Positions 1 through 5,890 of a stretch of DNA of 7,456 bases are shown in pieces. Source of the stretch: Verrucomicrobiia bacterium (GTDB taxonomy: Bacteria; Verrucomicrobiota; Verrucomicrobiia; CAIQCK01); contig JAOACV010000106.1 in NCBI GenBank assembly GCA_026417675.1, forward strand, positions 1 through 7,456. The letters are read 5' to 3'. How positions within the stretch are numbered: position 1 is the stretch's first letter; each line of letters begins with the position of its first letter. The notes below the pieces were generated by a model, which had not been told where the DNA came from, searched no databases, and saw nothing but the letters and a program-made list of their open reading frames with translations. Both the position numbers and the translations under genes were made by a program.

Positions 1-684
1 GGCCAGCACGTTGACCAGCCGGGGCGCGCCACCGAAGGTCCAGTTCCAACCGACCGACTGGAACATGGCGCGCATCCCGTGGCTGAGATGCAGGCAGACC
101 AGACCGACGAAGACGACATAGGCGACCGCGATCGGCCACTTGCTGAAGCCCAGCAGCAACATCAGGTAAAGGTCGTCCCGCCCCTCCGCATCCCGCAGCG
201 CCCGAAAGTCAATGTTGTCCAGAAAATTGACCTGCGGCAACTCGACGGCGTAATGGAGCACGTGATAAATGAGAAAGGCCGCGATGAACAGCCCGCTCAT
301 CATCATGGTGCGCGAGGCGTAGCTGGTTTCGAACGGCGGCGGATTGCCCACATAACCCACTGGCCGGGCGGCACGGTTGGCCAGCCACAGGCGGATGGCG
401 CACCAGACATGCAGCGCAAACAACACCAACAGCAGCGTGCGGAACGGCCAAATGATCTCGTGTCGTTGATGCAGGAACTCGCCGTAAGTGTTGATCCAGT
501 GGGGCGGGAAGAAGATCTGAAAGTTCCCCATCATGTGCACGAAGACGAAGAACACCAGCACGAAGCCGCTCACGCCCACGATATACTTCTTGCCAACCGT
601 CGAGCGCCAAATCTGGACAAACACTGTAATGGATACGGCGACGCTCCGCTTCTCATCCAGTGTAAGCTGACTTGGTATCTGCAT
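1..684 (-). CDS. sdhC: Succinate dehydrogenase cytochrome b558 subunit, 5' part (runs off left edge)
   Basis: This is the membrane anchor of succinate dehydrogenase/fumarate reductase (complex II), which carries haem b and passes electrons between the SdhAB catalytic dimer and quinone in the cytoplasmic membrane. 228 codons are visible and the frame is still open at base 1. The family is usually about 220-250 residues, so only the end is missing. Visible marks are the N-terminal STVGKKYIVGVSG, the first-helix motif VHMMGN (His50), LHVW (His92), YHVLH (His141/144) and LHLSHGMRAMFQSVG (His199/202). This four-helix histidine pattern fits the dihaem type known from Bacillus SdhC. The ATG at 684 is preceded in frame by a TAG three codons upstream. 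It has no clear Shine-Dalgarno sequence, and an in-frame GTG at 624 would give an N-terminus closer to the family norm. sdhA and sdhB are expected to the left, beyond the window. Confidence 0.93.
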   Translation of the reverse strand, partial: MQIPSQLTLDEKRSVAVSITVFVQIWRSTVGKKYIVGVSGFVLVFFVFVHMMGNFQIFFPPHWINTYGEFLHQRHEIIWPFRTLLLVLFALHVWCAIRLWLANRAARPVGYVGNPPPFETSYASRTMMMSGLFIAAFLIYHVLHYAVELPQVNFLDNIDFRALRDAEGRDDLYLMLLLGFSKWPIAVAYVVFVGLVCLHLSHGMRAMFQSVGWNWTFGGAPRLVNVLA

Positions 685-817
685 GAGCGCCTATGGTCTC
701 CGAAACGAGGGGTCGGGAATCAATCAAAAAAAACACGCCCTCCAGCAACCACCCGACGCCCGCGTATTTCCCGGTCCATTTTCAAGCCGAGACCTGCCAG
801 CGCGGAGTCGCGCGTCG

Positions 818-3175
818 TCACTGAACGGCGACAACCTCGAAGGGAATGGCCGGCAGCGTGCCGACCGGGAAGCGCCGCATATTGGCTGCGGGGCCTTTGG
901 CGCCCTTGGGCGGCTGGAAGCTGGGGGCGATGATAATGTTGACGAGGAGGTTGCCTTTCAGACCCGGCTTGATCTTTGCGGCGTCGGCTTGCAGGTCGAA
1001 CTCCGTGGCATCTCGACTGACCGAGACGTTTTTGATGCCGATGCCGTCGGGCGGCTCGCTGAGTTCGAGTTCCACCTTGCCCATGAACGAAAGGGCAGGC
1101 GCGGCCACGCGGACTTGGGCGCTTCCGCCGGCGGGGATTTGCACGGGTTGCTTGCTGAGGACTTTCATCATTGGCTGAGCCGGCGGCGTCAATCTGCCCG
1201 CGGCGGCTGGGAACCGGCCTCTTCTGTCACCGAAACGCCCGCCGCCCTTGGACGCGAAACGCCCGGGTCCGAGTCCCGCGACCGCGACCTTCATCTCTTG
1301 CGCGGGCACCAAATGTCGGTAGGCGAACGCTTGCATCATGTCCTCCGCCGGCACGGCTTGGCGGACGACCTCGCGCCCCTCGATCGTCGCGCGCCCCTCC
1401 AAAACCAGGGTGATGGGTTCCTTCGTGAACATCGGCGGCACCGAGAGCGTGAGCCTTGCGACCTGTTGCGTCTCCGGCACCCAGCCGCCGCTGAGCGTGA
1501 ATCCCGCCGGCGCGTCCTTCAACGCCAGCGTAATGTCGCCCGCGAACCCATCCTTGCGCAGCGCATAGACCGTGATCGGCGTGCAGGCAAACGCGCGGGC
1601 GTTGATGCTCGACGGCGTGACCCGCAATTCAAAATCGGGCCGGGGCGGGCTGATGCGCAGGCGGTAGGCAAATTCCGGCCCGCCCTTGCGCTGCGTCTCG
1701 GTCATCTGAACATAATACGTGCCGTCGGCGGGCAGTCGGACGCGGAGATACGAATCGGCGTGATGCGTGTTGAGGCCGGAACCTTTGTCTTCGTGGTCGT
1801 CGTTCATCGCCAGTTGCCTGCCGCTCGAGTCAAACAGCTTGAGCATCGAATCCACCGGCGAGTCGAGGCGCCGCGCATGGACTTCGGCGACGACCTCGGC
1901 CCCGGCGCGGCCCTCGAAGCTGAACACGTCCACGTCACCGCGTTGGTCAATGCGGCCGTTGACAATGATCGGCAAGACGACCTTATGCGCGCCTTCGCGC
2001 GAGTTGTTCGGTTCCTTCTCCAAGCATTCCGGCAGCGTATCCACGGCGAACGGCACGATGTTGGAGACGCGGTCGCCTTGGCGCACGAAGACCGGCAGGA
2101 TTCCCGGCTGCTTGTCTTGGGCGTCCACCACCAGCTTGTCCACGGGCAGGTTCCAGCCCTTCAACTCCACCGTTGTCCGCTCGCCGGCCGGACCGCCCAG
2201 CGGGAAGATGCTTGTCACGAATGCCTGCTCCGCCACCGTGACGCGGTAAACGAAATCCTCGCGCCCGCGATAAATCGCGTCCTTGATCTCGATCACGTAT
2301 TCACCGTCGGCGGGGATGCGGTAGAACAACACAGGGTCGGGATGAAACCGGAAGTCGTCGTCGTAAGCCAGTTCTACGCCCTTTGCGTCGTAAAGCGTCA
2401 GCGTCGCCTGAAACCATCCGGGCACGGCGTCGGAGATATACGGCACCAGCGACCGCGCTTGGGCCGCGATAACCAACTGCTGGCCCTTGCGAGCCTGGAA
2501 ACGATAATGGTCCACTCCGCCCGCGCGCACCTGGCCGTTGATGGTCGCGGGGATGGTAATGCGTGTCTCTCCGACGGGCGTTTCTTCCCTGCCCATGCCA
2601 TAACGGAATCGCTGAGTCTCCTGGCCAAGCACCTGTTCGGGACTGACCGGCGCCGGCTTCTTGGAGACTTCGGGCAACTGGCCGACGTGGAAAACCAGCG
2701 GGTTGGTCAGACCCATGGCCGTGGCCAGCCGGATTTCCCGTTCACCCGGCGTCGCATCGGGCGCCATCGTCACCTGCACGACCACCTGCTCGGCAATCGC
2801 GCGACTGGCCGGCCGGCGAATAAAACCGGCGATCTTCTTGCGAATCTCCTCCAACTCCTTCCATGTCGCCGCGTCCTTGTTCCGCTGCTTCATCAACTCC
2901 TGAGCGCGGTCGCGCAGCCGCATCACTTCGTTCTGCGTCATCAGCTTGCGGTGTTCGAGCACCGTTGCCTGCACGCCCTTGCCGGAGACAAACGCGTTGG
3001 TCACGCCATCCAACATCTGTCCGCCAAACGTGACCTGAAACGTCGTGCCCGTTTGTCCGCCGGCCGGATACACGTAGCCTATGCTCGGCCTCAACGCCTG
3101 TTGCTGCGCCTGCGCGCCCGACGCCACCGCCAGCCATCCCGCCAGCGCCCAGAGAAACCATCGCCATGAGTTCAT
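818..3175 (-). CDS. Secreted PPC-domain protein (two pre-peptidase C-terminal domains, Ig/TIG-like modules)
   Basis: A large exported, probably periplasmic or surface, protein of 785 residues with no visible enzyme domain; its substrate is unknown. The ATG at 3175 gives a clean signal peptide (MNSWRWFLWALAGWLAVASG, then AQAQ). A TTG 33 bases upstream is in frame but would put a poor extension before it. In order: a TIG/Ig-like module (about 30-75 and 121-167) split by a charged helical insertion (about 76-119); PPC domain 1 (about 204-314, GGVDHYRF, IPADGEYVIEI); a second TIG-like strand region (about 319-379, IFPLGGPAGERTTVELKGWNLP); PPC domain 2 (about 387-509, EKEPNNSREGAHKV, GDVDVFSF, LPADGTYYVQMTE); an Ig-like stretch (about 514-609); a Gly/Arg-rich linker (about 634-661); and a final beta-rich segment. 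PPC domains usually accompany secreted enzymes, but here they are the main content. It is 133 bases upstream of sdhC on the same strand and divergent from the transglutaminase-like gene. Confidence 0.9.
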   Translation of the reverse strand: MNSWRWFLWALAGWLAVASGAQAQQQALRPSIGYVYPAGGQTGTTFQVTFGGQMLDGVTNAFVSGKGVQATVLEHRKLMTQNEVMRLRDRAQELMKQRNKDAATWKELEEIRKKIAGFIRRPASRAIAEQVVVQVTMAPDATPGEREIRLATAMGLTNPLVFHVGQLPEVSKKPAPVSPEQVLGQETQRFRYGMGREETPVGETRITIPATINGQVRAGGVDHYRFQARKGQQLVIAAQARSLVPYISDAVPGWFQATLTLYDAKGVELAYDDDFRFHPDPVLFYRIPADGEYVIEIKDAIYRGREDFVYRVTVAEQAFVTSIFPLGGPAGERTTVELKGWNLPVDKLVVDAQDKQPGILPVFVRQGDRVSNIVPFAVDTLPECLEKEPNNSREGAHKVVLPIIVNGRIDQRGDVDVFSFEGRAGAEVVAEVHARRLDSPVDSMLKLFDSSGRQLAMNDDHEDKGSGLNTHHADSYLRVRLPADGTYYVQMTETQRKGGPEFAYRLRISPPRPDFELRVTPSSINARAFACTPITVYALRKDGFAGDITLALKDAPAGFTLSGGWVPETQQVARLTLSVPPMFTKEPITLVLEGRATIEGREVVRQAVPAEDMMQAFAYRHLVPAQEMKVAVAGLGPGRFASKGGGRFGDRRGRFPAAAGRLTPPAQPMMKVLSKQPVQIPAGGSAQVRVAAPALSFMGKVELELSEPPDGIGIKNVSVSRDATEFDLQADAAKIKPGLKGNLLVNIIIAPSFQPPKGAKGPAANMRRFPVGTLPAIPFEVVAVQ

Positions 3176-3483
3176 AAATCCACACTTCAAAACCCCCATC
3201 CCGCCCAAAGTTTCGCCCTGCGTAGCCCCGACACCCGCGCCTCCGGTAGCCGAACACCGCCGGGATGGGACGTGCTGTGGGCGAAGTTCCCAAACGATCC
3301 GGCGAGGTCACATCGGCTGCACGGCGCCTTGCGCCTGCGGCTAGAATCGGACATGCTCCACGTCAAACAACCATGAGACTGTCTCACACCGACCGCACCA
3401 TCGCGGAGCGCGGCCGCTGGAAAACCGTCCGGTCAGCTATTTCGGGTGGATCGCGTTCTCCGAACGCGATTCGTTCGCTTTGC
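3176..3483. other. Divergent intergenic region between PPC-protein gene and transglutaminase-like gene
   Basis: 308 bases separate the two divergent gene starts as called here, and promoters for both should lie within it. I see no convincing -35/-10 pair or Shine-Dalgarno sequence on either strand. The downstream reading frame stays open leftward to 3265, with ATGs at 3265 and 3373, but the encoded sequence does not resemble the N-terminus of an exported protein. The right end holds the first of two hairpin-forming repeats. Confidence 0.5.
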
Positions 3484-3510
3484 GTGGATCCTCGCGTTCT
3501 CCGAGCGCGA
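3446..3510. repeat. Two tandem hairpin-forming direct repeats at the start of the transglutaminase-like gene
   Basis: Copy 1 (3446-3469) and copy 2 (3484-3510) share GTGGA...TCGCGTTCTCCG(A/G)(A/G)CGCGA; copy 2 has three extra bases (TCC). Copy 1 holds a perfect 8-bp stem ATCGCGTT/AACGCGAT around loop CTCCG (3450-3470). Copy 2 (3492-3510) forms the same hairpin with a G-T wobble. Between them, CGAACG...CGTTCG (3462-3478) can form a third, overlapping stem. The sequence differs from the REP family further right, so this looks like a second palindromic repeat family. It overlaps the possible gene starts and could act as a leader structure or an operator; that role is inference. Confidence 0.7.
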
Positions 3511-5049
3511 ATCGCCCGGCATTTTTCAGCAGCACGGACAACGAAGCGCCAGATTCTGCTGGCCTGCGCGGGTCTGGCCTTGACGATCGCGCAGGTTGCT
3601 TCTGGCCAACCCGCCGCTTCCAGGGCGTCAGCGGGACTCTACAACAAGGCGCTCAAACTGGAGCAGGCACGCGAGTTTGCGCGAGCGGAGGAGATCTACC
3701 GGGATTTGCTGCGGCGATGCCAGGGCGAGACGCCGTGGCGGCTGCGCCGCGACGCGGAGCAGGGATTGCGGCGCATCGAGGACATGCGAAGCAAGTTTTG
3801 CTGGAGCGAAGCGCAGTTGCGGGAGCAACTGGCGAAGACCTACCGCGGTTTCCAGCCGTCGGAGTTGGCCGAGTGGGAGCGGCGCGGGTGGATGCTCGCG
3901 TGGAAGATTGACGGCAAGAAGCTTTACTACAACGCCAACGTCACCAACCTGCAGTTCTTCGACACGGCGCTGATGGCGCGCAACGAATCGGCGGCACAGA
4001 ACTTCCAGAAGTTCGTCCGGATCTTTCTCGACGAATCGGCCAGGCTTGACCGGTTGCGCGCGGAGAGCCGCGCGCCGGAGCATTATGTGGATCCGGTGCG
4101 ATTCGTGTTCACCGCCAAAGTCGTGGTAAAGCAGGGCGATTTGCCGCCGGGCCGGCTGGTGCGCGCGTGGTTCCCCTATCCCTTGCTGACACCGGCCGTC
4201 CAGAACGTCCGCACCCTCTCGGTGCAGCCGGCGGGCGCGTTGAAATCCTGTCCGGACCCGGAGGCGCAGATCGGCATCGCCTACCTTGAAGTGCCGCGCC
4301 CCGAGAAGGACGACCTTCTCATCGAGTTAAAAGCGGGCTTCGACGCCTATCACACGGATTTCCAAATCGAGCCTGACGCGATCCCGCCCTACGACACGCA
4401 AAGCGAACTTTACCGGCGTTTCACGCGCTCCGAGCCGCAGATCGCGCTGACCAAGCCGTTGCGCGCGATGGCGCGCTCCGTGGTCGGCCGCGAGAACAAT
4501 CCCTACCGCCAGGCCCGGCTGCTCTACGATTGGGTGTGCGACCATGTGAAATACAACTACGTCTGGTGCTGGCGCGACGCGACGTTCACCTACGGTTGCG
4601 CGTCGGAGGAAGTGCGGCAGCGTCGCATCGGCGACTGTGTCATCCAATGCCTGTTCTACGCGGCCCTGTGCCGCAGCGTGGGCATCCCGGCGCGGGTCCA
4701 CAACGGGCCGATCTTCCCACCGGGCATGAGGAACGACCATGTCTGGGCGGAGGTTTATTTCCCGCGCTACGGTTGGATGCCGGTGGACGTGACCTACAGC
4801 GAGGTGGCTGGCATGGTGCCGGGCCTGACCGACGCGGAGCGGCGCGCGATCCGCGATTTCTTCTTCGGTCGCATGGATCGCTGGCGATTCTGCACGCAAC
4901 GCAACGACCTCGCGCAGGAGCTGGTGCCCCTCAAGCGCAGCCCGCGCCGCCGCGTGACGATGTTCATCCCGCCGGAACTGGAGTGCGATGGCCGGGACGT
5001 GGAGAAACGGACGTTCACTTGGGATTGCCGACCCGTCGCGGCCAACTGA
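3484..5049 (+). CDS. Exported transglutaminase-like (papain-fold) domain protein
   Basis: Contains a transglutaminase-like fold of the kind found in bacterial exported proteases and crosslinking enzymes; the substrate cannot be told. In 521-residue numbering, the catalytic triad is visible: Cys385 in RIGDCVIQCLFYAALC followed by RSVGIPARVHNGP, His419 in NDHVWAEVYF, and Asp435 in YGWMPVDVTYS. Before it are a signal peptide core (about 24-40, ILLACAGLALTIAQVASG), a TPR-like helical hairpin (about 50-100, LYNKALKLEQAREFARAEEIY), and a beta-rich region (about 200-290, with FTAKVVVK and GRLVRAWFPYPLL) typical of the segment preceding the catalytic fold in this superfamily. The start is uncertain: GTG 3484 is the nearest standard start to the signal peptide, but it lies inside a repeat. 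ATGs at 3373 and 3265 are in frame but would place about 60 or 95 residues before the hydrophobic core. No Shine-Dalgarno sequence is clear at any of the three. The triad makes an active enzyme likely. Confidence 0.9.
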   Translation: MDPRVLRARIARHFSAARTTKRQILLACAGLALTIAQVASGQPAASRASAGLYNKALKLEQAREFARAEEIYRDLLRRCQGETPWRLRRDAEQGLRRIEDMRSKFCWSEAQLREQLAKTYRGFQPSELAEWERRGWMLAWKIDGKKLYYNANVTNLQFFDTALMARNESAAQNFQKFVRIFLDESARLDRLRAESRAPEHYVDPVRFVFTAKVVVKQGDLPPGRLVRAWFPYPLLTPAVQNVRTLSVQPAGALKSCPDPEAQIGIAYLEVPRPEKDDLLIELKAGFDAYHTDFQIEPDAIPPYDTQSELYRRFTRSEPQIALTKPLRAMARSVVGRENNPYRQARLLYDWVCDHVKYNYVWCWRDATFTYGCASEEVRQRRIGDCVIQCLFYAALCRSVGIPARVHNGPIFPPGMRNDHVWAEVYFPRYGWMPVDVTYSEVAGMVPGLTDAERRAIRDFFFGRMDRWRFCTQRNDLAQELVPLKRSPRRRVTMFIPPELECDGRDVEKRTFTWDCRPVAAN

Positions 5050-5100
5050 CGAATCTGACGCAAGCGCTGTTTGTGACCGACGCGCGGCTCGATCCGGCAG

Positions 5101-5120
5101 CGGAACCCGTGAGGGTTCCG
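5101..5120 (+). repeat. REP palindrome, copy 1
   Basis: Perfect 8-bp stem CGGAACCC/GGGTTCCG around loop GTGA. It lies 51 bases after the stop of the transglutaminase-like gene. It has CAG instead of TAG before the stem, unlike the other copies. There is no T-run after it, so a Rho-independent terminator is not supported. Confidence 0.85.
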
Positions 5121-5145
5121 ACGGGTTGCGTTGCCAAAGAAGGCG

Positions 5146-5177
5146 GCGGAACGCTCATGCGTTCCGCTACGGCGGCT
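5146..5177 (-). repeat. REP palindrome, copy 2, overlapping the transposase stop codon
   Basis: Perfect 9-bp stem GCGGAACGC/GCGTTCCGC (5146-5154 and 5159-5167) around loop TCAT. Read on the minus strand, the head is GCCGCCGTAGCGGAACGC, matching the copy at 5881-5895. The TAG in this head is the stop codon of the transposase gene. Confidence 0.85.
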
Positions 5178-5790
5178 CCGCGAGCTTGCAATAGATTTTC
5201 CAAAACCGCTCCCAATAGTCGTCCTGCCTCGGATCGAGATCGGGATAGCCGGCCAGCATTCCGCCCGAGAACGGCCATTGGCCCCGATGCTTGACCAAGC
5301 CCTTCCGCGCCGGGTTTTCGAGGATGTAGAAGCCGGCCTGGCCGAGCGCGTCCCGGCCGCGCTCGTTGTCCCGCAGGACGTGGTCGTAGCCCTGTTTTTG
5401 GAGTTTGAAGGCTGTAGCGGAACCCGCGAGCGTTCCGCCGCTGGCGAGCAGCCGATTGAAGTGTTGGCGAAACAACCGCGCGGCCAGTCGCTGATCAGAC
5501 GACCGTGCCAGTCCCAGCCACAGCAGATGCAGGTGGTCGGGCATCAAGCAATAGGCCGGACACGCGAGACGGTATCTCGCGAGCGTATGAAGCAGCAGTT
5601 CGCGCAACCGCGCATGGAATTCATGCGTCAGCCAGCCGGTCCGTCGTCCTTCGATTGTCATGCTCCAGTGGACGCACGCCGTGCCGCGGTAATCCTCCGG
5701 CTCCAGCCGGCGGAGGTAGTCGTGGCGTTGACGAACAGGTAGCGGAACCCGTGAGGGTGCCGCTGGTGTGAGAGGATCGGGCTGGTTCAC
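5167..5790 (-). CDS. REP-associated tyrosine transposase (RAYT, Y1/HUH family)
   Basis: A single-stranded-DNA transposase of the Y1 (IS200/IS605-like) superfamily, RAYT branch, whose known members cut and move REP palindromes. In 207-residue numbering, the HUH metal site is PDHLHLLW (His86, His88) and the catalytic tyrosine is Tyr155 in FYILENPARKGLV. The conserved C-terminal part is GYPDLDPRQDDYWERFWKIY. The start is uncertain: GTG 5790 and TTG 5826 are in frame, no ATG precedes the conserved domain, and no Shine-Dalgarno sequence is visible. The first recognisable family sequence begins only at about residue 23 (RHDYLRRLEPEDYRG). Two REP copies are translated in frame: one near residues 9-17, before the domain, and one at about 118-125 (GGTLAGSA), between the HUH motif and the conserved KLQKQGYDHVLRD. 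The TAG stop lies in a flanking REP copy. All catalytic residues are present, so the enzyme may still work. Confidence 0.9.
   Translation of the reverse strand: MNQPDPLTPAAPSRVPLPVRQRHDYLRRLEPEDYRGTACVHWSMTIEGRRTGWLTHEFHARLRELLLHTLARYRLACPAYCLMPDHLHLLWLGLARSSDQRLAARLFRQHFNRLLASGGTLAGSATAFKLQKQGYDHVLRDNERGRDALGQAGFYILENPARKGLVKHRGQWPFSGGMLAGYPDLDPRQDDYWERFWKIYCKLAEPP
5417..5438 (+). repeat. REP palindrome, copy 3, inside the transposase coding sequence
   Basis: GCGGAAC/GTTCCGC outer stem (5417-5423 and 5432-5438) with one C-C mismatch, one further C-G pair, and loop GCGA. It is preceded by GTA, as in the other copies. On the transposase strand it is translated in frame as part of GGTLAGSA with no stop. 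Confidence 0.8.
5741..5764 (+). repeat. REP palindrome, copy 4, in the transposase 5' region
   Basis: 10-bp stem AGCGGAACCC/GGGTGCCGCT with one mismatch, around loop GTGA. It lies in the open frame upstream of the conserved transposase domain, where the native start codon would be expected. Confidence 0.8.
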
Positions 5791-5850
5791 GGACGGAGAA
5801 TAGCGAGGAGTGAAACGACGAGGCAAGGCGTCTTTCGTCGAGAATGGGAG

Positions 5851-5872
5851 GCGGAAGGCTTACGCCTTCCGC
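5851..5872 (-). repeat. REP palindrome, copy 5
   Basis: Perfect 9-bp stem GCGGAAGGC/GCCTTCCGC around loop TTAC, a variant with AAGGC in place of AACGC. On the minus strand the head reads CCCGTAGCGG. The TAG of that head (5874-5872) is the stop codon of the PEP-CTERM reading frame. Confidence 0.85.
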
Positions 5873-5890
5873 TACGGGCCGCCGTAGCGG
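5869..5890. repeat. Inverted junction of two REP heads (BIME-like)
   Basis: The heads of copies 5 and 6 face each other: CCGCTACGG (5869-5877), GCCG, CCGTAGCGG (5882-5890), a perfect 9-bp inverted repeat. With the two inner hairpins this makes a palindrome built of palindromes, as in paired REP elements. Confidence 0.8.

Noticed and set aside
726..733. A-run (T-run on the minus strand) downstream of the PPC-protein gene as an intrinsic terminator
   Set aside because: I found no convincing GC-rich hairpin immediately before the T-run.
79..933. A plus-strand frame across the sdhC region
   Set aside because: It is antisense to sdhC, whose histidine and GKK motifs are unmistakable on the minus strand. 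The plus product is low-complexity Gln/His/Arg-rich.
683..3169. A very long open frame on the plus strand, antisense to the PPC-protein gene
   Set aside because: The opposite strand encodes clear PPC domains and a signal peptide. The antisense product is rich in Arg, His and Leu with no family features, as expected from the shadow of a GC-rich gene.
3265..3483. Extension of the transglutaminase-like protein to ATG 3265 or 3373
   Set aside because: These starts would put about 60-95 residues, partly repeat-derived, ahead of the signal peptide core and have no ribosome-binding site. They are kept only as alternatives.
5101..5120. REP copy 1 as a Rho-independent terminator of the transglutaminase-like gene
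   Set aside because: The stem is strong but no T-run follows. The same element recurs nearby inside genes.
5131..5742. A plus-strand 203-codon frame across the transposase
   Set aside because: The minus strand carries the HUH and tyrosine motifs. The plus frame has no domain features.
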